Below are positions 46,209 through 54,521 of a stretch of 64,000 nucleotides of DNA, piece by piece (the stretch's first letter is position 1; each line of letters starts with the position of its first letter). The DNA comes from Thalassobium sp. R2A62 (lineage in GTDB: Bacteria > Pseudomonadota > Alphaproteobacteria > Rhodobacterales > Rhodobacteraceae). Both the position numbers and the translations under genes were made by a program. The stretch covers positions 2,298,575 through 2,362,574 of the forward strand of contig NZ_GG697169.2 in the NCBI RefSeq assembly GCF_000161835.1, given 5' to 3'. Under the pieces are notes generated by a model, which saw only the letters and a program-made list of their open reading frames with translations, was not told the origin of the DNA and ran no database searches.

Positions 46209-46360
46209 ATTGTTCACCGTTCAGAGTTGTTAGACGCCTGCGGGTGATCGTCGACAAGGACAGATGGGTGCCACGCATTGGGTTGGTGATATTGGACCAA
46301 CTGCGCTCAGCGCAAATCTAATGATTTGCACAAGTCGTTCGAAAAAATTAGACAATATTC

Positions 46361-47245
46361 ATGCGCTTTCGTTCTTATGATGCCCTCAAGATCTTTGATG
46401 CCGTCGCCCGCACTCTGTCGATGACCAAGGCGGCGGACGAGGTGCATCAGTCGAAAGGGTCGATCAGTTACCAAATCAACAAGCTTGAAGCCGAGCTAGG
46501 CTTTCGTCTGTTCGAGCGCGCGCACGCAAAACTGAAGCTAACAGAAGAAGGGCGCAGATTGTGGCATGTGTCCCAAACGGCCATGAGCCAGATTGATCGT
46601 GAAATCGAAGACCTGCGCGGCACGGCCTCGGGTGCCGTGACCGTTGGCGCGCTGACCTACTTCTCTTCACGCTGGCTGTCGCCAAGGCTCACCCGCTTTT
46701 TTGAGGCCAATCCCGGTATCAGCCTGCGGATCGAACCGATCAATTCCGTCGACATGATGAGATCGGTCAAAGTCGACATGGCAATCCTCTGGGGAATTGA
46801 CGGCTGGGTGGGTCACAAGAGCGAACTTCTTCTGTCCCTGCCTGCTGTGCCAACCGCCAGCCGTGCAGTTGCTGAGCAGGTAAGGCAGCTTGGATTGGCC
46901 GAAGCGGTCAGGCAGCTTCCGCTTTTGGGTGACAGCTCCGGCGATTCGGGGTGGAGGGCCTGGCACGCAGCAGCAGGTCTACCTTACGCCCCCAGCCGAT
47001 CCAGCTTGACGATCCCGGACTCCAACAGCCGCGTTCAGGCGGTGGTGGATGGTCAGGGGATCGCCCTCTGGGATGATCTGGTAGCGCCAGAAATTGACGA
47101 CGGTACGCTTGTCCGGTTGTCCGATGTCGGAGTTAAAGACGCAGGTTACCGTATTTTGTTCACGGAGCGGCCTATGTCTCAGAGCGCAGAGGCTTTCTTG
47201 GACTGGTTGCGGGCTGAAAATGATCGCAGCGAGCGGCAGGCTTGA
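46361..47245 (+). CDS. LysR-family regulator of the DmdA-like operon
   Basis: This 294-residue LTTR has an N-terminal winged HTH (ALKIFDAVARTLSMTKAADE, then VHQSKGSISYQINKLEAELG) and a substrate-binding domain (AVTVGALTYFSSRWLSPRL; GQGIALWDDLVAPE) of the GcvA-like subgroup. It is divergent from the GcvT-like gene across about 150 bases, the standard layout for an LTTR controlling the opposite operon. It is the last cargo gene before the internal att copy. Confidence 0.9.
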   Translation: MRFRSYDALKIFDAVARTLSMTKAADEVHQSKGSISYQINKLEAELGFRLFERAHAKLKLTEEGRRLWHVSQTAMSQIDREIEDLRGTASGAVTVGALTYFSSRWLSPRLTRFFEANPGISLRIEPINSVDMMRSVKVDMAILWGIDGWVGHKSELLLSLPAVPTASRAVAEQVRQLGLAEAVRQLPLLGDSSGDSGWRAWHAAAGLPYAPSRSSLTIPDSNSRVQAVVDGQGIALWDDLVAPEIDDGTLVRLSDVGVKDAGYRILFTERPMSQSAEAFLDWLRAENDRSERQA

Positions 47246-47379
47246 AATTCTGCAGGTTTGCTGATCTTGAACGGCCGGTTTGGAGAAACCTGCTGCGTCG
47301 CCACGTGTTTCATACCACATTTGCGAAAGGTTTCTGCGTCCGCAATAGAGGCATAAGCAAAAGGCAGCAAAGTCCACAA

Positions 47380-47560
47380 AGCAGACCTCAGCCACTGACT
47401 CCCCGAAAGCCCGGTTTGGGACAAAGCCACAAACATCATCTCTAATCTGATAGATAAAAATCGGGACCGCTTTCGGGACCGCTCTTATATTTCAGACTGA
47501 AATTAGGTGTCTGTAATTAAACATAATTATATAAAGTTCGACGTCCTCTCCTGGGCACCA
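47380..47560 (+). repeat. Internal element end: GGGACC boxes and att copy 2
   Basis: A segment with GACCTCAGCCACTG, a CTGATAGATAAAAA motif, GGGACC boxes at 47463 and 47475 (12-base period) and the 18-base tRNA 3'-end copy at 47543-47560 is homologous to the segment 63116-63294. It marks the right end of the first element or the junction of two. The tRNA 5' half is absent, so this is not a second tRNA gene. From 47246 to 47933 I see no supportable gene. Confidence 0.75.
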
Positions 47561-47933
47561 CCAATCTCTTGGAACCCTTATTTGTATAGTTATTATGGGC
47601 GTACTTTGAGAAGTTTCGTACCAAATTAATCCAAGATTTCGTACCAAATAGGTTAGCAGAACCGAGGTGTATCCAGCACCACGCCGAGACGCCCAAACCA
47701 ACATGGTGAACTGATTCACATAAGCCGAATAGAACCAGCGTTTGCCTAGCGCATAATACCCAAAATGTTGTTGTTACTTTCAAAGCGACCTGTCGCTGTT
47801 AAGTATTGCCAGCAAGCTTACAGGTTTCACAAACGTGTATACCCTCGCTCAGCAGTCTGTTTGGCGCTGTTAGGCACAACTTCAGGTAAAACTGAGTTAG
47901 CTCTTACAGATTAGACTTTTGACTTTTGTCTGC

Positions 47934-48272
47934 TCACCGCCAAGCACAAACTGATGCGTGTGAGTTTTCCCAGCAAGCACCATCTCGCCGCAAGGTACCA
48001 AGGCTCGTATGAGCATGAGTGGCGCCATTTGGGCCGGGCCACCAGCCATCGGCTGAGCCGTCAGCGTTGCGAAACACATAAGCGAACATACCATTGCTCA
48101 GAGATGTAATATCGAAGCTTCCATCGTTACCGTGTTCGTATACGTGTGGATGATAGTTACACGGTCCATCGACGTAGGTCTTGCCGTCCACCACCAAGCG
48201 GCAGGTAAACGCAGCAGCACCAGTTGCTGTGCTGGCAAGAAACAGAGTTAAAACTATGCAGAATTCTCTCAT
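47934..48272 (-). CDS. Small secreted protein (112 residues), unknown
   Basis: A signal peptide (MREFCIVLTLFLASTATGAA) is followed by a mature domain with TCRLVVDGKTYVDGPCNY, DGSFDI, FAYVF and WWPGPNGATHAHTSLGTLRR, and a final CW..CAW. The four cysteines suggest disulfides. ATG 48272 follows AGAGGG; the frame extends 14 codons upstream without support. Proteins of this look occur in mobile regions of marine alphaproteobacteria, but I cannot name a family. Confidence 0.65.
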   Translation of the reverse strand: MREFCIVLTLFLASTATGAAAFTCRLVVDGKTYVDGPCNYHPHVYEHGNDGSFDITSLSNGMFAYVFRNADGSADGWWPGPNGATHAHTSLGTLRRDGACWENSHASVCAWR

Positions 48273-48575
48273 GTTAACCCTCTTTTCATGCTGAATCATA
48301 CGAAACAATAACAAACATCTCAGTACCTATGCTTAGTCGGGATAACCCCACGCACCCTAACTCTGGGATCAACGACATCACCAACACGTCTTGGGATCAA
48401 GTGCCAATCTTCGCGTAATCTACGAGAATTCTGGTCGTCTGAGTGGCTCTAGCAGCTGTTGGCTAAGACCGAGACAAACAACCGTGCCAACCAAGTGCTT
48501 CTCGCAGTCATAGCCAAAGACTTGTCAGCTTGGTCAGATTTCGCTCTAGTGACTTTGATATAGCAGGAGATGAAG

Positions 48576-48920
48576 ATGCACAAAGCAGCGGTCGCAGTGT
48601 TTTTTGGTTTTGTTTCACTTTCGGGGCCTGCAAACGCCCAAGACCTTAGGGGTTGGTGCTATCCTGCAGACGCATGTATGGGCGCACCCATTCCAATTGG
48701 TTCAGGTACTTATGAAACATGTGAAGAGACATGCACACTTACTAACCCCGTTGCGGTCCGAGACATGGAGGCGACCCTTTACGATGGAGTGTGCAGAGGA
48801 GATTGGATGCAGGGCGGATCCATAACAACTCGCGTTATGTTCATACAGCAATCATCAATTGAAACCCGTATGTTTTCAATAAGTGACTACTCAGTCACTG
48901 AGCTTGAACGATGCAACTAA
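48576..48920 (+). CDS. Small secreted Cys-rich protein (114 residues), unknown
   Basis: The signal peptide (AAVAVFFGFVSLSGPANA) is cleaved before QDLRGWCYPADACMG. The mature part has six or more cysteines (TCEETCTL, GVC, RC at the end), which fits a disulfide-stabilised extracytoplasmic domain. AGGAG at 48565-48569 sits 6 bases before ATG 48576 and abuts an earlier in-frame ATG at 48570, so 48576 is preferred. It is divergent from the previous secreted-protein gene across about 300 bases in which I see nothing else. Confidence 0.65.
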   Translation: MHKAAVAVFFGFVSLSGPANAQDLRGWCYPADACMGAPIPIGSGTYETCEETCTLTNPVAVRDMEATLYDGVCRGDWMQGGSITTRVMFIQQSSIETRMFSISDYSVTELERCN

Positions 48921-49092
48921 TGGAAAGAGCCAAGTTCGAATAAGCAATCGGCACAGGTTCAAGCAACCCTATGTACAAGTGTTTGGCACACCCTCGACGA
49001 CCAAAGGTACTGCTAGGGGCGAAAAACTCTTGATCAGTTGGAAAAATCCAGCAATCCTCACTTCAAACAGCATACCACTTTGGGATTGTCAG

Positions 49093-49470
49093 ATGAAACA
49101 AATTCTTTTTGCTCTGGCGTTTATGATGGCCTCGCCCGCTTCGGCGGATTCTGTCATTGGTCAATACGTGGCCTATATTGGGCACGACGATCTTTACAAT
49201 TCAAACGGCGCACGGCTAAGCGAGCCATGGCAGATCCTGCGACAGGACCGCGCGAATTTTCACCGTTTTAACGTGTCGCAGCCCGGTGACGAGTGGGATT
49301 CTTTCTTCGGCAGTATCGGCAACCGCGCCATCATGGAGCGGATGGTGATGAACGGATATATCGACCCCAATGCGCGACGCAATCTGGTAAATGGCGGGGC
49401 AATGGTTGTGGTGCGAATCTATGGCAGCGGCAGCACAGGGCGCCGCGTTGAAGTAGACGTTTATAACTAG
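49093..49470 (+). CDS. Secreted hypothetical protein (125 residues)
   Basis: The N-terminus MKQILFALAFMMASPASA is a standard signal peptide, and the mature protein starts at DSVIGQYVAYIG. Recognisable segments are HDDLYNSNGARLSEPWQILR, FGSIGNRAIMERM and GGAMVVVRIYGS. I do not know its function. The long in-frame extension upstream of ATG 49093 overlaps the previous gene and is not used. Its TAG overlaps the end of the opposite-strand YdcF-like gene. Confidence 0.72.
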   Translation: MKQILFALAFMMASPASADSVIGQYVAYIGHDDLYNSNGARLSEPWQILRQDRANFHRFNVSQPGDEWDSFFGSIGNRAIMERMVMNGYIDPNARRNLVNGGAMVVVRIYGSGSTGRRVEVDVYN

Positions 49471-49928
49471 CTTTTTAGGCGCAGCAGATAGACGACGTAG
49501 GCGGGGAATTCCCGCAAGGTTGCCTTGGTTTGTGGCCAAATTCGCGCCCCTCGCAAAGAAGGTGCGGAGCCGGTCGCCTTCAACCCTGCGCGGCGTGCAA
49601 CGAGGCAGGCGCGGGGGGCGTGATACCAGTCGGTGATGATCGTAACGCTGGAGGTATCCAGCAGAGGCAGCGCATTGGCGATGTTTTCGCCGGTTGTGGT
49701 AGATTGGTCTTCGAGGATAATGTCGGCGGTCGGGATGCCTTCGTTCTGCAGTAAGTGGGCCATGGCCTCTGCCTCTGACGGTGGGTGTTTGCCGAGGCCA
49801 CCACAACAGATGATCCGGTCGATTTTGCCTGCGTGATAAAGAGCCGCGCCGTGGAGCGTCCGACGTTTCAATGTCGGAGAGGGGCCGTCGGCCCATACGG
49901 CCGCGCCAAGGATAAGGCCTGTTATCAT
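49467..49928 (-). CDS. YdcF/DUF218-family protein
   Basis: This 153-residue protein has a hydrophobic N-terminus and the DUF218 core: RTLHGAALYHAGKIDRIICC, GGLGK, EAEAMAHLLQNEGIP, ILEDQSTTTGENIANAL, IITDWYHAPRACLVARR. Family members (SanA, YdcF, ElyC) are envelope-linked proteins of poorly defined activity. It ends tail-to-tail with the secreted-protein gene. Immediately upstream of its start the sequence switches to the truncated polymerase-like gene, suggesting a recombination junction at about 49930. Confidence 0.8.
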   Translation of the reverse strand: MITGLILGAAVWADGPSPTLKRRTLHGAALYHAGKIDRIICCGGLGKHPPSEAEAMAHLLQNEGIPTADIILEDQSTTTGENIANALPLLDTSSVTIITDWYHAPRACLVARRAGLKATGSAPSLRGARIWPQTKATLREFPAYVVYLLRLKS

Positions 49929-49929
49929 A

Positions 49930-50492
49930 AGAGCAGCATCCAGCAGAGCTGGTGGGTTGGCAAGCCCTGCAAGGGAAAGGCCGTAAACACTAAGGTCGAC
50001 AAGGCCATCGACAAGAGAACAGAGGCGTTGTGGGACATCTGGGGTAGATCACCACTGACTTATGGCGACCAAAAGATGTCAGTCGCGACGCGAACCTTTG
50101 GTGATAAAGCCCTCAAGAAGGGTGGTTGGTTTTATGGCCCATGGACAACCATGCCAAAGGCCCAGCGCCTTCAATGCACCATCGATGACAGGCAAGTTGC
50201 TGAGGTGGATATAACAGCTAGTCACCCAACACTTCTTATGTCCATCTCAGGCAAAGCACCCTTCCAAGTTGAGTTTACTGATCCGTATCAAATACCAAGT
50301 CTGGATGGCATCGACAGGGGTGAGATCAAGGCTGTTATCAACTCAGCCATCGGGGCGGGTAAGCCTGTTCAAACCCAGCAAACAAGACTGACTAGGGCAG
50401 AAGGGATCGGCAAAGAACGACTAGCTGATATTCGCAAGATTATAATCCCTACTTACAAGTGTCTGGAGGCCCTAAGAAAGAAGGATATGTAA
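49930..50492 (+). pseudogene. Truncated relative of the polymerase-like element protein
   Basis: The frame from about 49930 encodes ATRTFGDKALKKGGWFYGPW, RLQCTIDDRQVAEVDITASH, PTLLMSISG, DPYQIP and DGIDRGEIKAVINSAIG, which aligns with the motif A and R-x3-K region of the protein at 37227 (GGRLYGGFWQAM, VELDYGQMSLAILYGL, YRKGIKTVIQALINS). The N-terminal 200 residues and motif C are missing. The 5' end abuts the ydcF-like gene, and the frame ends before any VHD motif, so it is probably non-functional. Confidence 0.7.
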
Positions 50493-50748
50493 TCAATGGC
50501 TTAAGGTCTGTTGGTAGGCGATAGGGTCCCCCCAGAATCTCAGCGTAGATTTTGGCATGATCGGGTTTCCCCCTCGGAATCCAAGAGAAAAAAACCCTTC
50601 AGCCTATCCCATCAGCCCAAGACGCGCCTGCAGACACTCAGGTCACACTCACAAGATGAAGTCATCTGCTGTGAGATCATAAAGACCCGTCAAGGTGCCA
50701 TTGCTAAATCAAATAAGTACGAAGGTGCTGAACCCGTTTTCTTCGAAT

Positions 50749-50835
50749 CTACACGACAAACAACGGGTCAAACCGGCTCCAGCAGAAACGGACAGTTTCG
50801 TGGCTGATGTCGATGCCGCGCTCGTGCAACAGGTC
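50749..50835 (-). pseudogene. IS6-family transposase fragment
   Basis: On the minus strand the frame reads DLLHERGIDISHETVRFCWS then RFDPLF, bounded by stops on both sides. This is the N-terminal motif of IS6/IS26-type transposases. The DDE domain and inverted repeats are not present. It marks past insertion and decay between the polymerase-like fragment and the histidine kinase; the rest of 50493-50936 holds no gene I can support. Confidence 0.7.
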
Positions 50836-50936
50836 TTACACATTTCGAAGTGAAAGTGGATAATGCAAATACATCATGACCGCCAAGCGGATGATTCCGC
50901 GAGACGTCTTGAATTACTTGAAAGGGTCGTGTTTTG

Positions 50937-53270
50937 TCATACGGTGACGCTAGTCGCCCGCCCTGCCCGTCTCAACCGGTTTTCTTCTGACAGCTCCCGT
51001 TTGGTGCCTAGAGCGCCGTTGACCGCTTTAAGGAGTTGTTCGCGTGCCACCGGCTTCATCAAATGAACGTCCTCTTCTTTGAGGCCGTTTCCTTTCAATA
51101 CGGCATCGTTAGTATACCCCGACAGGAAGATGACGGGCAAATCCATATCGAAACTGCGCAAATGCCGCGCTAGAGAAGGCCCCTGAAGATCCCCAGGCAT
51201 TACAATATCCGTGATCAGAAGGTCGATCGGCTTGAGCTCAAAAAATCGCCTTGCAGCGTCATCGCCGCTGGTAGCCTTAGTGACGTCATGCCCCTCCGCT
51301 TCAAGGGTCCGCACAATGATGTTCAGGACGTCCTCCTGGTCTTCGGCGACAAGTATGCGCGCTTTTGAGGCATGTGTGGTGGACTGCGCTTCCTGTTCAA
51401 TCATAGTTCTTCCTTGCCCTTTGACTTGTGCAGGAAAGAACAGCTTAACGGTCGTGCCAATCCCAAATTCCGAATCGATAAGGACGTCACCGCAAGATTG
51501 GGTCATAAATCCGTGCACCATCGATAGGCCCAAACCGCTATTGGTGGTGAGACCCTTTGTGGAGAAGAACGGCTCAAATATCTTAGGCATCAAATCCGCG
51601 GGAATACCCTCGCCCGTATCACGCACTGCCAACATGACATAGCAGCCAGGTTCGAGACCAGTTTTCGCGAAATCGTCGGACCTCTTTTCGATCACCACGT
51701 TTTCTGTCTCAATCCTCAGGCATCCGCCATCCGGCATGGCATCCCGCGCGTTGATCACAAGATTCAGAAGTGCACTTTCCACGCCAGATACATCAGCCGT
51801 GATAGACCAAACATCAGGTGAGAAGGAAGTCTCAACCTTGATTGTCACGGGAATAGTCCTGGACATCCAAGTTTCCATACGTCCGACAAATTCGCCGAGC
51901 GAAATCTCCTGCGGGTTGAGGTCTGCACGCCGCGCGAAGTTAAGCATTGACCGGGTGAGAGCCGCCCCGCGGAACGAGGCTTGCTTTGCCTCTTCGATCA
52001 GTTCCAGCTTCTCACTGCCTTCGGTTAGATCCTCTAACAACTCCATGTTCCCCAGGATCACACTCAGCAGGTTGTTGAAGTCATGCGCGACGCCCCCTGT
52101 CATCTGGCCCACGGCCTCCAGTTTTTGGGCTTGCACAAGCTGCCGCTCCAACTTGGCACTCGACGCCTCAGCGCTCTTCTTTTCGGTCAGATCTATGATG
52201 CTCGCGCGGACAAGATCACGCGTGTGGTCAGGAAACAGATTCAGTGTAACCAGGCAAGGCACTTCGACGCCTTCGTTTGTCCGATGCGTCCATTCAAATA
52301 TCAGCATTTCACCTTCGAGAGCCTTTTTGACATAGGACATTGCCGCTACGTCCGACCGCTGTCCATCCGGCTGGAACTCTGGGCTCAAATCTACAATACC
52401 GTATCCGGCAACAAGTGCTATTCTGGATAGGCCATAAAGCTTCTCCGCACTAGGATTTGCCTCCACGAATGTGCCTTTTTCGCCGTCCAGGATCAGAATC
52501 GCTTCGGTTGCGTGATCCACCAGCGAGCGATACCGTTCTTGCGCGCGCCCTCTCTCGTCCATCTCAACTCTCAGCATACGATTGGTTGCCTTAAGCTCCA
52601 AAGTCCGCTGCTCGACACGTCGTTCTAAATGAGCCGACAGTCTAAAAGAACTACCGACTTCACGCCAAGACTTAAACAATGAAAATGTAGCAAGACTAAG
52701 GAATGCAAGGATCAGGTACATGACAGACCTGTTTCGGACCGAAATCAGATCTAAGTGAATGGCATCATTCTCGGCGTCATAAGCAATGGCTTGCATGGCG
52801 ACCGCATGGCTCAGGGTAACGAGCCGCCTGAGTTCGGATGTGATCGCGTTGGCACGCGCTTCGTCGCCTCTATTAAGGGTGACGAGTTCAGGCTCAATAG
52901 CGCTGAACACCTCGAGGGCTTCTTCGGCAAATTCAGGTGCGCCAGGAAGTGCGAGGTAAACATCGGTGCGCAAGTTTGGTGTTTGATGCGATAGTCGGCT
53001 CCAGGCTATGTCAAGCCGGATGATCAGCGAATCCGACGTAACGATCGGGTCGTCTTGAACGTACCGGTTTATGTGATCGACGACCTGCAGCAACTCGTAA
53101 TCGAATTGCGCGGCATAGTATGTAAGGTTATTTCGGAATTGCGCCCTGTTGACGCGGACTTCTCCTGTCCCCGACGCCAGAATCGTCAATGAAGCCGTAA
53201 CAATCGCGACCGCCAGCAGCAGCTGGAAACCAAGCAAAATCTTGTTCTTCTTAGTAAATTTTCCGCTCAT
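50937..53270 (-). CDS. Membrane hybrid histidine kinase with PAS and receiver domains
   Basis: This 777-residue sensor has: TM1 at about residues 11-32; a periplasmic helical domain to about 180; TM2 at about 183-200; a linker coiled coil; a PAS domain around 245-362 (ILILDGEKGTFVEANPSAEK); HisKA with phospho-acceptor His396 (AVGQMTGGVAHDFNN); a HATPase domain (N box NLVINARD at 503-510, VRDTGEGIP, GLGLSMVHGF); and a C-terminal receiver with Asp688 (LLITDIVMPG). It lies 1 base downstream of the molybdopterin-fold secreted-protein gene, so the two act together, perhaps as ligand sensor and kinase. No output regulator is adjacent. Confidence 0.92.
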   Translation of the reverse strand: MSGKFTKKNKILLGFQLLLAVAIVTASLTILASGTGEVRVNRAQFRNNLTYYAAQFDYELLQVVDHINRYVQDDPIVTSDSLIIRLDIAWSRLSHQTPNLRTDVYLALPGAPEFAEEALEVFSAIEPELVTLNRGDEARANAITSELRRLVTLSHAVAMQAIAYDAENDAIHLDLISVRNRSVMYLILAFLSLATFSLFKSWREVGSSFRLSAHLERRVEQRTLELKATNRMLRVEMDERGRAQERYRSLVDHATEAILILDGEKGTFVEANPSAEKLYGLSRIALVAGYGIVDLSPEFQPDGQRSDVAAMSYVKKALEGEMLIFEWTHRTNEGVEVPCLVTLNLFPDHTRDLVRASIIDLTEKKSAEASSAKLERQLVQAQKLEAVGQMTGGVAHDFNNLLSVILGNMELLEDLTEGSEKLELIEEAKQASFRGAALTRSMLNFARRADLNPQEISLGEFVGRMETWMSRTIPVTIKVETSFSPDVWSITADVSGVESALLNLVINARDAMPDGGCLRIETENVVIEKRSDDFAKTGLEPGCYVMLAVRDTGEGIPADLMPKIFEPFFSTKGLTTNSGLGLSMVHGFMTQSCGDVLIDSEFGIGTTVKLFFPAQVKGQGRTMIEQEAQSTTHASKARILVAEDQEDVLNIIVRTLEAEGHDVTKATSGDDAARRFFELKPIDLLITDIVMPGDLQGPSLARHLRSFDMDLPVIFLSGYTNDAVLKGNGLKEEDVHLMKPVAREQLLKAVNGALGTKRELSEENRLRRAGRATSVTV

Positions 53271-53271
53271 G

Positions 53272-53805
53272 TTATTCCAGAAGCTCTAACGACTTGAGCT
53301 GCCAGATTGACCTAGAATAGTACACTTCGTTACGCAGTTCAGGGCGGTCGGACCATGGGTATATCAGCCAAAGCGGGCCTCTGTCGCGCACACTCATCAG
53401 GCGGCCATCTTTCCTCATCGCGACGATTACATCATAAGTATCGGCGTCCTCTACGGGAATCGTTACGGAATAGTCATTCAGCGCGGTGGCCACGACGGCA
53501 CTGCCCCGCGCACGGACAGCATTCAGGATGTCACGAAGCCGCACTCCGGTGAAGGTTACCGCGCCTTCGCTCCATGGCGTCTCGGTGCGAAGGTCTATTG
53601 TCCCCAGTCTCTCCAATCCCGCTATATCAAAAGCAAAAGAGCGCTCGGGCGCACTTGCCATTAGGCGCTCAGACACATGAAGCACGATTGGGCTCTCAGG
53701 CGGAGATAGTGAACTTTCCTGCGCGATTACCCCCGATGCAAAGAATGAAGCAATTACACTAAGACAAAGAGCAATCCACCCCGCACCAAGCATATTTTTA
53801 TTCAT
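53272..53805 (-). CDS. Secreted protein of the oxidoreductase molybdopterin-binding (SUOX-like) fold
   Basis: This 177-residue exported protein has a signal peptide ending around GVIAQ. The mature part has the short SUOX-like layout FDIAGLERLGTIDLRTETPW, FTGVRLRDILNAVRARG, LNDYSVTIPVEDADTYDVIV and GPLWLIYPW. The cysteine that binds the molybdenum centre in true oxidoreductases is not seen, so it may bind a ligand rather than catalyse. GGAGG precedes ATG 53805. It is transcribed 1 base ahead of the hybrid kinase, consistent with a periplasmic sensing partner. Confidence 0.78.
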   Translation of the reverse strand: MNKNMLGAGWIALCLSVIASFFASGVIAQESSLSPPESPIVLHVSERLMASAPERSFAFDIAGLERLGTIDLRTETPWSEGAVTFTGVRLRDILNAVRARGSAVVATALNDYSVTIPVEDADTYDVIVAMRKDGRLMSVRDRGPLWLIYPWSDRPELRNEVYYSRSIWQLKSLELLE

Positions 53806-53977
53806 AGAATAAGCCTCCAGAAATCTGAATACTGCTGAATACTATCTACCTGAGATCAATTATAACCGTTAGTATATTTTTATATACTTTTGGATAGATT
53901 TTGAACCCGTAATTTGTCAGCCTGTGGGCCTGAGGATCGCGCAAGCTAAGAGTGTCGCTTAGGTCATCTGCTAGGTT

Positions 53978-54304
53978 CTAGTAGCCGTTGGTCAGTACCG
54001 CGACGAATAACCGTTCTCTCATCAGGAACATGATCAAGGTTGGATCATCTCTTACATCGATAGCCAAGTCTCTGAGCATCTCTGGGGAAAGTGTCCACCG
54101 CGTCAAAGCAGAGCTGGGGTTGTGATCGTGGCCCGATAGGGTGCCCTCAGATTCCCAACTTAGGATCGCAAGAGATCGGGTGTATCCCGTCACGGGCTTT
54201 GAGACAGAGCGGCAGTTTTGCTTAACGAGAGTTTTCGGTTCATCGTAATCCTTGAAAGGATACGAGATGAGAACGAAGACAGGGCCGAATAGATCGGCCG
54301 ACAA
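53978..54304 (-). CDS. Possible small hypothetical protein
   Basis: A 108-residue frame containing ALTRWTLSPEMLRDLAIDVR and LIMFLMRERLFVAVL looks protein-like in its second half, but has no clear ribosome site. Its start coincides with the left edge of the hairpin repeat at 54301. It may be a decayed gene. Apart from this frame and the hairpin, the stretch 53806-54521 holds an AT-rich promoter-like region and an AAAGCAGCCATT-type repeat at 54434. Confidence 0.25.
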   Translation of the reverse strand: MSADLFGPVFVLISYPFKDYDEPKTLVKQNCRSVSKPVTGYTRSLAILSWESEGTLSGHDHNPSSALTRWTLSPEMLRDLAIDVRDDPTLIMFLMRERLFVAVLTNGY

Positions 54305-54345
54305 AACACCCCATCCGGCTTCCCATCGCGGGAAGTTGGGCGGGA
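54301..54345 (+). repeat. Long conserved hairpin repeat, copy 2
   Basis: Arms at 54309-54324 and 54330-54345 flank ATCGC, with two base changes relative to 40751-40795. One change turns a G-U into an A-U pair in the stem near the loop, preserving pairing. TTATTTTTG follows about 15 bases later, as in copy 1. Confidence 0.7.
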
Positions 54346-54521
54346 GTATCAGGCAAGGTTATTTTTGCTTTGTGGTTTGAGAGAGTGGAGGTCAGACGAC
54401 AAAACTAGCGAGAAAATGGTCAGTAAAACCCCCAAAGCAGCCATTTGCTGCGAGCACTGCTAAGCGGACTTTGTTGCCATTGGCCAGCTAAAGGCCAACG
54501 GCTGTTTGTTGAGTTCCGACG

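Noticed and set aside
47543-47560. Second tRNA-Leu gene
   Set aside because: Only the 3' 18 bases of the tRNA are present; there is no acceptor 5' strand, D arm or anticodon arm, so it is an attachment copy.
47492-47783. Minus-strand frames of 75-88 codons near the internal att site
   Set aside because: They span the att repeat and have no ribosome site or conserved pattern.
50493-50936. Complete insertion sequence
   Set aside because: Only a short IS6-type transposase stretch without terminal repeats or a DDE domain is present.
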